Source of the DNA: UBA6398 sp963644855 | GTDB lineage: Bacteria > Bacteroidota > Bacteroidia > Bacteroidales > Bacteroidaceae | Reading direction: 5' to 3' | Assembly: GCA_963644855.1 (NCBI GenBank) | Contig: CAVIQL010000009.1 | Location: forward strand, 17,014-81,013 | DNA length: 64,000 bases | Shown here: one piece after another, positions 6,479 to 15,730 of the stretch | Layout of the letters: each line of letters begins with the position of its first letter | Numbering within the stretch: position 1 is the stretch's first letter | Program-made: the position numbers and the translations under genes | Notes under the pieces: generated by a model | What the model saw: the letters and a program-made list of their open reading frames with translations, nothing else | Database searches by the model: none | What the model was told of the DNA's origin: nothing

Positions 6479-9328
6479 ATGGATTACGAGTTTCAGAAAA
6501 TAGAAGAAAAATGGCGCAAGATATGGGCCGACGAGAAAATTTACCACGTTACAGAGGATAGCTCTAAGCCCAAGTATTATGTATTGAACATGTTTCCCTA
6601 CCCATCGGGTGCCGGGCTGCATGTGGGCCACCCCCTTGGATATATAGCAAGCGACATCTACGCAAGATACAAACGCTTGCGTGGCTTCAACGTTCTGAAT
6701 CCCATGGGATATGATGCCTATGGACTTCCGGCAGAGCAATATGCCATACAAACAGGACAGCACCCTGCGATAACCACAGTGAAAAACATCACACGCTATC
6801 GCGAACAGCTCGACAACATTGGTTTTTCGTTTGATTGGGACCGCGAATTGCGCACCTGCGACCCTGTGTTCTACAAATGGACTCAGTGGGCATTCATACT
6901 CATGTTTCGCAGCTACTATTCAAACACCGAAAACAAGGCACGCCCAATCGACGAACTCATAAACCATTTCGAAAAACAAGGAACCGAGGGCATCAACGTA
7001 GCATGTAGCGAAGAATTGACTTTCACCGCAGAAGAGTGGAACGCCAAGAGCGATGTGGAAAAACAACAAACCTTGATGAACTACCGCATAGCCTATCTGG
7101 GCGAAACCGAAGTGAACTGGTGTGCACAACTCGGCACAGTGCTCGCAAACGATGAAGTGGTAGACGGAGTTTCACTGCGCGGCGGTTATCCCGTAGTGCA
7201 AAGAAAAATGAAACAATGGTGTCTTCGCGTTTCGGCTTATGCACAACGTTTGCTCGACGGGCTTGATACGATAGACTGGACCGACTCTTTGAAAGAAACA
7301 CAACGCAACTGGATTGGACGAAGCGAGGGAACAGAGGTGGAATTCTCGGTTAAAGACAGCGACAAAACCTTTACCATCTTCACCACACGCGCCGACACAA
7401 TGTTTGGAGTAACTTTCATGGTGCTCGCACCCGAGAGTGATTTGGTGGAAGAGCTTACCACGCCCGACCAAAAGGAAAATGTGAAAAACTATGTCGATGC
7501 TACAAAAAAACGCACCGAACGCGAACGCATTTCCGACCGTAAAGTTACTGGCGTTTTCTCAGGTTCGTATGCCATCAACCCATTTACCGGCGAAGAAATA
7601 CCAGTGTGGATAAGCGATTACGTGCTTGCGGGCTACGGCACGGGAGCAATTATGGCCGTTCCCGCACACGACAGCCGCGACTACGCTTTTGCAAAACACT
7701 TCAATCTACCAATAATCCCACTGATCGAAGGGTGCGACGTTTCAGAACAGAGCTTCGACGCCAAAGAAGGCATCGTGATAAACTCTCCACGCAAAGACGC
7801 AAAACCATATATAGACTTTTCGCTCAACGGACTCACTGTAAAAGAAGCCATTGCAGCAACAAAAAAATATGTCAAGGCACATAATCTCGGCCGTGTAAAA
7901 GTAAATTATCGCCTTCGCGATGCTATTTTCTCGCGTCAGCGTTATTGGGGCGAACCTTTCCCGGTTTACTACAAAGACGGCATGCCTCAAATGCTCCCAC
8001 TCGAATGTTTGCCGCTCGAATTGCCCGAAGTGGATAAATACGAACCCACCGAAACCGGCGAACCTCCGTTGGGAAGAGCAAAAATATGGGCTTGGAACGA
8101 AAAAGAACGCAAAGTGGTCGACAAAAATATGGTTGACAATCAAACGGTGTTCCCTCTCGAACTTTATACAATGCCGGGATTTGCAGGTTCTTCCGCATAT
8201 TATCTGCGCTATATGGACCCCAAAAACAACGAAGCCCTCGTTTCGAAAAACGCTGTGGAATATTGGAAATGCGTAGACCTTTATGTGGGCGGCACCGAGC
8301 ATGCCACGGGACACCTTATCTATTCTCGTTTCTGGAACAAAGTGCTTCACGACTACGGATATTCGGTAACCGAAGAACCTTTTGCCAAACTAATCAACCA
8401 AGGTATGATTCAGGGACGCTCAAACTTCGTTTACCGCATAAAAGATGGCGAAGAAAAAGGAAAATATGTGTCCTTCGGGCTGAAAGACAAGTATGACGTA
8501 ACGCCGATACACGTTGACGTAAACATAGTGTCAAACGACGTTCTCGACATAGAGGCTTTCAAACGTTGGAATCCTGAATACAAACACGCACAGTTCATTC
8601 TCGAAGACGGGAAATACATTTGCGGTTGGGCAATAGAGAAAATGTCGAAGAGCATGTTCAATGTTGTAAATCCCGATATGGTTGTTGAACGTTACGGAGC
8701 CGATACTCTTCGTCTTTATGAGATGTTCCTTGGCCCGATAAACCAGAGTAAACCGTGGGATAGCAATGGTATTGACGGCTGTTCGCGTTTTCTTCATAAA
8801 TTGTGGAACCTTTACAACGGCAAAGGCGGAAAGTTTATGCCCGATGACGCAGAACCGACAGAAGCAAACCTACGTACGCTTCACAAACTCATAAAGAAAG
8901 TTACCGACGACATAGAGAATTTTTCTTACAACACGGCTATTTCTGCTTTTATGATAGCTGTGGGCGAATTGAATGTGCAAAAGTGTACGTCGCGTAAGGT
9001 TCTCGAACCGCTTGTAGTGCTTGTGGCTCCGTTTGCGCCGCATATTGCCGAAGAGTTATGGGAGCAGCTCGACCACACAACGAGTGTGTGTGATGCAGAA
9101 TGGCCTGAGTTTAACGAAAAGTTTGTTCAGGAAAGCAGCGTAACGATGAGCGTTTCGTTTAATGGCAAGACGCGTTTCACAATGCAGTTCCCCGTTGATG
9201 CGTCAAAGGAGGAAATCGAAAAAGAAGTGCTTGCCAGCGAACTTGCTAAGAAATATACCGACGGCAAACAGATAGTAAAAGTGATTGTGGTGCCGCGCAG
9301 AATTGTGAACATCGTGGTTCGCGGATAA
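6479..9328 (+). CDS. leuS: Leucyl-tRNA synthetase
   Basis: 949 residues, class Ia aminoacyl-tRNA synthetase charging tRNA-Leu in the cytoplasm. The HIGH-type signature is HVGH at residues 48-51 (YPSGAGLHVGHPLGY) and the KMSKS loop lies near residue 721 (IEKMSKSMFN). Between them is the CP1 editing domain (TIFTTRADTMFGVTFM and TGAIMAVPAHDSRDYAF), which hydrolyses misacylated tRNA. The C-terminal anticodon-binding domain (LEPLVVLVAPFAPHIAEELWEQL) and a short terminal domain follow. It is longer than the ~860 residues of E. coli LeuS, as is usual in Bacteroidota, the extra length lying partly within residues 150-200. It appears monocistronic with its own promoter. Confidence 0.97.
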   Translation: MDYEFQKIEEKWRKIWADEKIYHVTEDSSKPKYYVLNMFPYPSGAGLHVGHPLGYIASDIYARYKRLRGFNVLNPMGYDAYGLPAEQYAIQTGQHPAITTVKNITRYREQLDNIGFSFDWDRELRTCDPVFYKWTQWAFILMFRSYYSNTENKARPIDELINHFEKQGTEGINVACSEELTFTAEEWNAKSDVEKQQTLMNYRIAYLGETEVNWCAQLGTVLANDEVVDGVSLRGGYPVVQRKMKQWCLRVSAYAQRLLDGLDTIDWTDSLKETQRNWIGRSEGTEVEFSVKDSDKTFTIFTTRADTMFGVTFMVLAPESDLVEELTTPDQKENVKNYVDATKKRTERERISDRKVTGVFSGSYAINPFTGEEIPVWISDYVLAGYGTGAIMAVPAHDSRDYAFAKHFNLPIIPLIEGCDVSEQSFDAKEGIVINSPRKDAKPYIDFSLNGLTVKEAIAATKKYVKAHNLGRVKVNYRLRDAIFSRQRYWGEPFPVYYKDGMPQMLPLECLPLELPEVDKYEPTETGEPPLGRAKIWAWNEKERKVVDKNMVDNQTVFPLELYTMPGFAGSSAYYLRYMDPKNNEALVSKNAVEYWKCVDLYVGGTEHATGHLIYSRFWNKVLHDYGYSVTEEPFAKLINQGMIQGRSNFVYRIKDGEEKGKYVSFGLKDKYDVTPIHVDVNIVSNDVLDIEAFKRWNPEYKHAQFILEDGKYICGWAIEKMSKSMFNVVNPDMVVERYGADTLRLYEMFLGPINQSKPWDSNGIDGCSRFLHKLWNLYNGKGGKFMPDDAEPTEANLRTLHKLIKKVTDDIENFSYNTAISAFMIAVGELNVQKCTSRKVLEPLVVLVAPFAPHIAEELWEQLDHTTSVCDAEWPEFNEKFVQESSVTMSVSFNGKTRFTMQFPVDASKEEIEKEVLASELAKKYTDGKQIVKVIVVPRRIVNIVVRG

Positions 9329-9359
9329 TCTGTGGGGTTGAAACGGCAATAATTTAGGT

Positions 9360-10295
9360 ATGGAACATTCTTTGAGCATGCCGGGCGTGAAGATTACGCC
9401 TATGCAATATTTGCACGACTATGCGCTTATTACGTTTGGGCTTTTTTGTTATGCGGTAGGCTTTACGTGTTTTATTCTGCCCTATCAGATTACCACGGGA
9501 GCGGTTGCCGGTATCGGTGCATTGGTTTTCTACGCAACTCATGGCGCTATTCCTGCCCACTATCCCTATTTAATTATCAACACTCTCCTATTGGTTGCTG
9601 CCATTAAGGAGTTGGGGTGGAGATTTTGTATAAAAACAATTTATGCGGTGCTTGTGCTGAGTCTTTTTATGGCTGTTGGAAAAGATTTGCTTCAAAATCT
9701 TGAAGGATTTCCAATGAATTCCGAGCATATGCCTGTGCTTCTTGGCGAGAACCAAGGGTTTATGGCGTGTGTGATAGGGGCTTTGCTTGAGGGAGTGGGC
9801 ATTGCGCTTGTTTTTCTTCAGGGAGGCAGCACGGGCGGAACCGACATTATTGCCGCAATAGTTAACAAGTATCGCGACATTACGATTGGGCAGATGATGA
9901 TTGTGCTCGATCTTTTGATTATCACGGCTTCGCTTTTCACTCCGGTGGGTGATCTCACGAAACTGTTGTTTGGTTATTGCACACTGATTATTACCAACAC
10001 CACGCTCGACTATGTTTTGAATGCAGGAAGGCAGAGCGTACAATTTCTTATCATATCTCGCAATTACGAAGCCATAGCTTCGGCAATCGAATACTATCAT
10101 CGCGGCGTTACAGTGCTCGATGGGCACGGCTGGTATAGTAAACAGGAGCAAAAGGTGCTCGTGGTGCTTGCACGCCGTAGGGAAAGCAAGGATATTTTCC
10201 GTATCATAAAACACACCGATCCCAATGCTTTTGTTTCGCAAAGCAAGGTTATCGGCGTTTATGGCGAGGGATTCGACAAGGTAAAGGTTAAATGA
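9360..10295 (+). CDS. YitT-family integral membrane protein (DUF161/DUF2179)
   Basis: 311 residues. The first ~210 form the YitT membrane domain with five to six helices (ITFGLFCYAVGFTCFIL; AGIGALVFYATHG; LIINTLLLVAA), including the GGSTGGTDIIA motif (around residue 157) that is characteristic of the family. The last ~80 residues are the soluble DUF2179 domain (RGVTVLDGHGWYSKQEQKVL; VLARRRE). Function is unknown; an organic ion or metabolite transporter has been suggested for the family. Its stop overlaps the start of the next gene by 4 bp (ATGA), so the two are translationally coupled. Confidence 0.85.
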   Translation: MEHSLSMPGVKITPMQYLHDYALITFGLFCYAVGFTCFILPYQITTGAVAGIGALVFYATHGAIPAHYPYLIINTLLLVAAIKELGWRFCIKTIYAVLVLSLFMAVGKDLLQNLEGFPMNSEHMPVLLGENQGFMACVIGALLEGVGIALVFLQGGSTGGTDIIAAIVNKYRDITIGQMMIVLDLLIITASLFTPVGDLTKLLFGYCTLIITNTTLDYVLNAGRQSVQFLIISRNYEAIASAIEYYHRGVTVLDGHGWYSKQEQKVLVVLARRRESKDIFRIIKHTDPNAFVSQSKVIGVYGEGFDKVKVK

Positions 10296-11122
10296 GTTGC
10301 CGCAGCGCAAAACTTCTCACCGTTGTGCCTATGGGCGGATTGGGCAACCGCATGCGTGTGGTCCGTTCGGCATATGCTTTTGCGCTCGAGGGGTTGTGTG
10401 ATGTAGAAGTGGCTTTTGCTGCAAACGATGAATGTGGTTGCAGGTTTGATGATGTTTTCCAGCCAATAACTTCGCCTTCGGGAAATTTCAGTATACGCCC
10501 GGCGCGGTGGCAAGATGCCCCGCCGTCTCGCTTCAATCTACATCTGCCGCAAACGATGCGCACTTTGAGAGGAACGAAACAGTTTTGCAACCTGCGCGAA
10601 TGCACTTTGGAAGTTTTGCAAAAGGCAATTTCTGCAAATCGTTCCGTTTATATCTCCACTTGTTACGAGTTTTTTGGGAACTCAATACCGATGTCGCAAC
10701 TTTTCAAGCCTTCGCATAGGGTAGAAGAGGCAATGAAACCCGTTTTAAGCCGTTTTGGAGCGCGTACAGCGGGTTTTCATGTTCGCACCACCGATAATGA
10801 GCAATCCAAGATGCGGAGCCCGTACAGGCTATTTGCCGAAGCCGCACAACGAGAACTCGACTCCGACCCCCTAACAATGCTCTACCTCGCAACCGATAGC
10901 GACGAAATACGCCGCAGGTTCCTTTCCGACTTCGGTAGAAACGCTATTTGCAGCGATGCCGAGCTTTCGCGCTCATCGCTCAACGGAATGGTTGCAGCCG
11001 CTACCGATATGTTTCTACTCTCACACTGCAACAAAATCTACGGCAGCCATTATTCTTCGTTTTCCGAAATAGCTGCGGAACTCGACAACAAGCAAGCCGA
11101 AATTCTTCGCCTTTACGATTGA
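10292..11122 (+). CDS. Fucosyltransferase-like (NodZ/GT11/GT23-fold) protein
   Basis: 276 residues. It starts with VVPMGGLGNRMRVVRSAYAFA; the GGLGNRM motif is the N-terminal signature of GDP-fucose-type transferases (GT11, NodZ and protein O-fucosyltransferase fold). Further landmarks are FHVRTTDN (residues ~165-172, matching the H-x-R donor-binding motif), LYLATDSDE and the terminal DMFLLSHCNKIYGSHYSSFSEIAA, typical of the donor-binding end of this fold. No signal peptide or membrane segment, so probably cytoplasmic or on the inner face of the membrane. It overlaps the YitT gene by 4 bp; no other glycan gene is nearby. The acceptor is unknown and the donor is inferred from the motifs. Confidence 0.6.
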   Translation: MSCRSAKLLTVVPMGGLGNRMRVVRSAYAFALEGLCDVEVAFAANDECGCRFDDVFQPITSPSGNFSIRPARWQDAPPSRFNLHLPQTMRTLRGTKQFCNLRECTLEVLQKAISANRSVYISTCYEFFGNSIPMSQLFKPSHRVEEAMKPVLSRFGARTAGFHVRTTDNEQSKMRSPYRLFAEAAQRELDSDPLTMLYLATDSDEIRRRFLSDFGRNAICSDAELSRSSLNGMVAAATDMFLLSHCNKIYGSHYSSFSEIAAELDNKQAEILRLYD

Positions 11123-11170
11123 CTTTATTTGCCTCACAAAACGGCTCTCTCGTTTCAACGTATTTACAAC

Positions 11171-11250
11171 ATCGGATATCGTAAAAATAATGTCCGATAT
11201 TATTTAAAAAAGGTCGGATATTGTTTAAATAATATCCGATATTGTTTGAG
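11171..11250. repeat. Intergenic 21-bp-phased element, copy 3
   Basis: Cores start at 11191 (TGTCCGATA), 11212 (GGTCGGATA) and 11233 (TATCCGATA), each 21 bp apart; left end ATCGGATATCGTAAAAATAA. The right inverted end is weak (TTGTTTGAG). It lies between the fucosyltransferase-like gene and tyrS; the remaining bases of the gap to 11430 hold nothing recognisable. Confidence 0.85.
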
Positions 11251-11430
11251 CACTTTGCATTGGCTTAAAAATCAAATACTTACACGTTCTTGCAAAATCA
11301 GCGTAAAATATTGTGTTACAAGTGGTTGTGAAATTCATGTTTCGACCATCAAAATCAAGGTTTGATACGCTTGAAATATTATTCGGCAACAGTGTATAGA
11401 AAGCCTGTGGCTTATCTCGTAAATTTGTGG

Positions 11431-11438
11431 TAACTTTG
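11431..11438 (+). promoter_or_regulatory. -7 promoter box of tyrS
   Basis: TAACTTTG fits TAnnTTTG and lies 44 bp before the tyrS ATG. Confidence 0.7.
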
Positions 11439-11481
11439 CCATTGTTAAACATTCACTTTTAAAAAACTAACAAATCATTCG

Positions 11482-12777
11482 ATGAATTTCGTTGACGAAA
11501 TTAAATGGCGCGGTATGCTGCATCAGATGATGCCAGGCACCGATGAACTTTTCAACAAGGGTATGGTAACAGCTTATGTGGGCATCGATCCCACGGCTGA
11601 CAGCCTGCATATAGGACACCTTTGCGGAATAATGATGCTCCGACATCTCCAGAAAGCCGGACACAAACCGCTGGCACTCGTGGGAGGAGCTACGGGAATG
11701 ATTGGCGACCCCTCGGGAAAAAGCCAGGAACGAAACTTGCTCGACGAAGAAACACTCGCCCACAACATTGCAGGAATCAAAAGCCAACTCTCGCATTTTC
11801 TCGACTTTGAAAGCGATGCTCCAAACCGCGCAGAACTCGTGAACAACTACGACTGGATGAAGGATTACAGTTTTCTCAACTTCATACGCGACATCGGCAA
11901 ACACATCACCGTGAACTACATGATGGCAAAAGACAGTGTGCAGAAACGACTCAATGGAGAAGCACGCGACGGGCTTTCGTTTACCGAATTCTCCTACCAA
12001 CTTTTGCAAGGATACGACTTCCTCTATCTCTATAGCCACAAAAACTGCAAACTTCAAATGGGCGGAAGCGACCAATGGGGTAACATCACCACCGGAGCCG
12101 AACTCATTCGACGCACACTCGGACCTGAAGCCGACGCATACGCCCTCACTTGTCCGCTAATCAAGAAAGCCGACGGCAGAAAGTTCGGAAAAACCGAACA
12201 AGGCAACATTTGGCTGAGCCCAGAGCGTACCACTCCCTACACATTCTATCAATTTTGGCTGAATGTGGCTGACGACGACGCAGAAAAATATATCAAAATC
12301 TTTACCTCGCTCACAAAAGACGAAATAGACGCAGCTGTGGCAGAGCATAAGGAAGATCCCGGACAGCGCAAACTACAAAAACTTCTCGCCAAAGAAATCA
12401 CAGTGATGGTTCACTCGCAAGAAGCATACGAAACCGCACTCGAAGCAAGCAACATACTATTCGGCAAAGCCACAAAAGAAAATCTTTTGAAACTCGACGA
12501 ACGCACATTGCTCGATGTCTTTGGCGGAGTGCCCCACTTCGAAGTGTCGAAAGACCAAGCCCTCGGAGTGCGCGCCGTAGACCTGCTGGCAGAAACCACA
12601 CAATGCTTCGCGTCGAAAGGAGAAATGCGCAAACTCACACAAGGCGGCGGAGTGAGCATAAACAAAGACAAACTGCAACAATTCGACCGCACAATAACCG
12701 AAGACGACCTTATCGACGGCAGATATATAATCGTTCAGCGCGGAAAGAAAAACTACTATCTCATAATAGTGAAGTAA
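11482..12777 (+). CDS. tyrS: Tyrosyl-tRNA synthetase
   Basis: 431 residues, class Ic synthetase charging tRNA-Tyr. The nucleotide-binding HIGH motif is at residues 43-46 (SLHIGHLCG), preceded by the tyrosine-binding YVGIDPTAD. The second signature KFGKT is at residues 234-238 (GRKFGKTEQGNIWL), equivalent to KMSKS. QMGGSDQWGNI (around residue 192) is the conserved substrate loop. The C-terminal ~75 residues are an S4 RNA-binding domain (MRKLTQGGGVSINKDKL). Length is normal for the bacterial TyrRS-1 type. It is flanked by its own promoter and an intrinsic terminator, hence monocistronic. Confidence 0.97.
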   Translation: MNFVDEIKWRGMLHQMMPGTDELFNKGMVTAYVGIDPTADSLHIGHLCGIMMLRHLQKAGHKPLALVGGATGMIGDPSGKSQERNLLDEETLAHNIAGIKSQLSHFLDFESDAPNRAELVNNYDWMKDYSFLNFIRDIGKHITVNYMMAKDSVQKRLNGEARDGLSFTEFSYQLLQGYDFLYLYSHKNCKLQMGGSDQWGNITTGAELIRRTLGPEADAYALTCPLIKKADGRKFGKTEQGNIWLSPERTTPYTFYQFWLNVADDDAEKYIKIFTSLTKDEIDAAVAEHKEDPGQRKLQKLLAKEITVMVHSQEAYETALEASNILFGKATKENLLKLDERTLLDVFGGVPHFEVSKDQALGVRAVDLLAETTQCFASKGEMRKLTQGGGVSINKDKLQQFDRTITEDDLIDGRYIIVQRGKKNYYLIIVK

Positions 12778-12809
12778 AAAAACGCGGCAAATACCAACAT
12801 ACCAATATC

Positions 12810-12853
12810 AAAACCGCCTTTGACCGGCACAAACCGGCACAAGGGCGGTTTTT
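12810..12853 (+). terminator. Intrinsic terminator of tyrS
   Basis: AAAACCGCCTT pairs with AAGGGCGGTTTT, closing a loop that itself contains the direct repeat ACCGGCACA; T-run follows. It separates tyrS from mutS. Confidence 0.85.
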
Positions 12854-12867
12854 CAATGAAAAAGTGG

Positions 12868-12875
12868 TATCTTTG
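12868..12875 (+). promoter_or_regulatory. -7 promoter box of mutS
   Basis: TATCTTTG fits TAnnTTTG, 26 bp before the mutS ATG and just after the tyrS terminator. Confidence 0.7.
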
Positions 12876-12901
12876 CTCAACTCCAAAACAATTAAAATCA
12901 C

Positions 12902-15511
12902 ATGGCAGGCGAAGCATTAACCCCGATGATGCAACAATTCAAGAAGTTCAAATCCGAACATCCTGACGCGTTGATACTATTTCGCTGCGGAGACTTTTAT
13001 GAAACCTATATGGACGACGCAGTAACCGCATCGGCTGTATTGGGAATAACTCTTACTCACCGCAGCTCAAAGGGCGACGGAAAAGGAACGGAAATGGCAG
13101 GATTTCCATTCCATGCCCTCGATGCATACTTGCCTAAACTTATTCGCGCAGGCTTTAGAGTAGCAATTTGCGACCAGCTCGAAGACCCCAAACTTGCCAA
13201 AAAACTCGTGAAACGCGGCATCACCGAAGTGGTAACGCCCGGCGTGGCTCTGAGCGACAATGTGCTTTCGTCGAAAGAGAACAATTTTCTTGCGGCAGTG
13301 TATTTCGGCAACGGCGCATGCGGACTTTCTTTTCTCGATATATCGACAGGCGAATTTTTATGTGCCGAAGGAACCACGGAATATGTGGACAAATTGCTCG
13401 CAAACTTCGCCCCGAAAGAAGTATTGGTAGAAAGAGGACGAAAAGAAAAGTTCCTGAAAATTTTTGGTAAGTATTACGTTTACGAACTTGACGATTGGGC
13501 TTTCGTGGAACGCGGTGCAAGAGAAAAACTACAGAAACATTTTGGCGTGAAAACGCTCAAAGGTTTCGGCATAGACTATATGCGCAACGGCATAACGGCT
13601 TCGGGAGCTGTGTTGCAGTATCTCGAAATGACACAACACACTCACACGGGACACATAACCTCTATCAGACGGATTGATGAGGAGAGATTCGTAAAATTAG
13701 ACAAGTTCACCGTGAGAAACCTTGAGATTGTGCAGCCAATGAACGAGGGTGGAAACACATTGCTCAATATCATCGACCGCACACAGTCTCCAATGGGCGA
13801 GAGGTTGCTTAGGCGATGGCTGTTGTTTCCTTTGCGCGATGTGAAACAGATAGAAAAGCGGCAGAATGTGGTAGAATATTTCTTTCGTAACCCCGATTTT
13901 CGCGAAATAATCGATGAAAATCTTAAAGGGATAGGAGATATTGAGCGCCTCACCTCAAAGATTGCTTCCGAGAGGGTAAGTCCGCGCGAAATGGCGCAAC
14001 TTCTTTGTGCGCTCAACTGCATGGAGCCTATCAAAAAGCATTGTCAGGACGCTACCGACGAGAATCTTGCGAAAATAGGTGCACAGATTTCAACATGTGA
14101 TGAGTTGCGCGCAAAAATAAACCAGGAACTTGTGCCCGATCCCCCGTCAATGGTTTCAAAAGGCGGCGTGATAGCCGAAGGATATAACGAAGAACTCGAT
14201 GAGTTGCGCCGCATTTCTCATTCAAGCAAGGATGTGCTGATACATTTGCGCGACGAAGAGAGTGAGAAAACCGGTATTCCGTCGCTGAAAATAGGTTTCA
14301 ACAATGTTTTCGGCTATTATCTCGAAGTGAGAAACATTTATAAAGAGCGCGTGCCGGAGAATTGGATACGCAAGCAGACTCTTGTAAACGCGGAGCGGTA
14401 TATCACGCCCGAATTAAAGGAATTGGAGGAAAAAATATTGGGTGCCGAAGACCGCATTCTCGCTCTCGAAACAAAACTTTATGGAGAATTAGTTTCGTAT
14501 GCCCTGCAATATATCACCGCTTTACAGCTCGATTCTGCCCTGATTGCCGATATCGATTGCCTACATTCCTTTGCCGTTACAGCGCAGGAGCATCATTATG
14601 TTCGTCCTATTGTTGACGAGAGCGAAGTGCTTGACATAAAATCGGGCAGGCACCCTGTAATTGAAACGCAGATGCCTCCTGGTGAAAGCTATGTGGCAAA
14701 TGATGTTTATCTCGATACGGAAAAACAGCAAATCATCATTCTTACCGGTCCTAATATGGCTGGTAAATCGGCTCTTCTGCGACAAACGGCATTAATTGCT
14801 CTGATGTCGCAGACCGGATGTTACGTTCCCGCCGATAGTGCAAGGGTAGGATTGGTCGACAAAATCTTTACGCGCGTGGGGGCAAGCGACAATATTTCGG
14901 TGGGAGAGTCTACTTTCATGCTCGAAATGAGCGAGGCGGCGAGCATAATGAACAATATGTCGCAGCATAGCCTTGTGCTTTTCGACGAGCTTGGCCGCGG
15001 CACATCTACATACGATGGAATAAGCATAGCCTGGGCTATCGTGGAGTATCTTCACGAGGGCGCAAAGGGACACCCGCGCACGCTTTTTGCAACACACTAT
15101 CATGAACTGAACGGAATGGAGAAACATTTCGACAGAATAAAGAATTTCAACATAACAGTGTGTGAAAGCGGGGGCAGAATAGTTTTCCTGCGCAAACTCG
15201 AGCCCGGAGGCACGGAACATTCCTTTGGTATTCATGTGGCAAGGCTTGCCGGCATGCCGCCGTCTATAATAAAACGTTCCGAAGTGATATTAAAGGAACT
15301 CGAGGCGGCTACTCCGGGCGAAAATGTTACGAAACAGGTTGACAATATCGCTTCCTCGCGCGAGGGAACTCAGTTGAGTTTCTTCCAACTCGATGATCCG
15401 GTGCTCACACAGATACGCGACGAAATTTTGGGGCTTGATATTAATAATCTAACGCCCGTGGAGGCGCTCAATAAGTTGAACAGCATAAAACATATACTCA
15501 CGGGAAAATAA
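12902..15511 (+). CDS. mutS: DNA mismatch repair protein MutS
   Basis: 869 residues. Domain I carries the mismatch-reading F-x-E motif (FRCGDFYETY, residues ~27-36). The central lever and clamp domains follow (ERLTSKIASERVSPREMAQL). The ATPase domain has Walker A GPNMAGKS near residue 616, the signature stretch GESTFMLEMSEAASI, Walker B LVLFDELGRGTSTYDG and the H-loop LFATHYHEL. The C-terminus contains the dimerisation helix-turn-helix (LARLAGMPPSIIKRSEVIL). It binds base mismatches and recruits MutL. Size and order are those of bacterial MutS1; neither mutL nor mutH is in the window. Monocistronic. Confidence 0.97.
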   Translation: MAGEALTPMMQQFKKFKSEHPDALILFRCGDFYETYMDDAVTASAVLGITLTHRSSKGDGKGTEMAGFPFHALDAYLPKLIRAGFRVAICDQLEDPKLAKKLVKRGITEVVTPGVALSDNVLSSKENNFLAAVYFGNGACGLSFLDISTGEFLCAEGTTEYVDKLLANFAPKEVLVERGRKEKFLKIFGKYYVYELDDWAFVERGAREKLQKHFGVKTLKGFGIDYMRNGITASGAVLQYLEMTQHTHTGHITSIRRIDEERFVKLDKFTVRNLEIVQPMNEGGNTLLNIIDRTQSPMGERLLRRWLLFPLRDVKQIEKRQNVVEYFFRNPDFREIIDENLKGIGDIERLTSKIASERVSPREMAQLLCALNCMEPIKKHCQDATDENLAKIGAQISTCDELRAKINQELVPDPPSMVSKGGVIAEGYNEELDELRRISHSSKDVLIHLRDEESEKTGIPSLKIGFNNVFGYYLEVRNIYKERVPENWIRKQTLVNAERYITPELKELEEKILGAEDRILALETKLYGELVSYALQYITALQLDSALIADIDCLHSFAVTAQEHHYVRPIVDESEVLDIKSGRHPVIETQMPPGESYVANDVYLDTEKQQIIILTGPNMAGKSALLRQTALIALMSQTGCYVPADSARVGLVDKIFTRVGASDNISVGESTFMLEMSEAASIMNNMSQHSLVLFDELGRGTSTYDGISIAWAIVEYLHEGAKGHPRTLFATHYHELNGMEKHFDRIKNFNITVCESGGRIVFLRKLEPGGTEHSFGIHVARLAGMPPSIIKRSEVILKELEAATPGENVTKQVDNIASSREGTQLSFFQLDDPVLTQIRDEILGLDINNLTPVEALNKLNSIKHILTGK

Positions 15512-15523
15512 GCGCTTGGGAGC

Positions 15524-15549
15524 AATAAAAAAACGGCATATCGCCGTTA
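15524..15549 (-). terminator. Intrinsic terminator for the leftward acyltransferase transcript
   Basis: On the minus strand AACGGC and GCCGTT enclose a short loop and are followed by a run of seven T. There is no T-run on the plus strand, so it serves the minus-strand operon, reading through copy 4 of the element. Confidence 0.65.
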
Positions 15550-15642
15550 TAATAATATGAGTTTTCCTGGCAGTATAAAGGCTAATAGAACTACCTGAAT
15601 TTCAAAGAAAAATAAATGCCGTGCTTTTCGAAAAAAACTTCA

Positions 15643-15730
15643 CGGCATATGGTAAAAACAATGTCAGACATTTTTTAAATAATGTCTGACATTGTTTAAA
15701 AAATATCCGATATTATTTTTCGCTTATGCC
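15643..15730. repeat. Intergenic 21-bp-phased element, copy 4
   Basis: Cores at 15662 (TGTCAGACA), 15683 (TGTCTGACA) and 15704 (TATCCGATA), exactly 21 bp apart; left end CGGCATATGGTAAAAACA, right end ATTTTTCGCTTATGCC. The right end supplies the stop codon (TTA at 15724-15726) of the convergent acyltransferase gene, whose last residues therefore lie inside the element. It sits between convergent mutS and the acyltransferase. Confidence 0.85.

Noticed and set aside
9060..9084. Possible tRNA genes in the gaps
   Set aside because: I looked through the intergenic stretches for cloverleaf and GTTCRANNC-like T-loop patterns and found none convincing; a covariance search was not possible.
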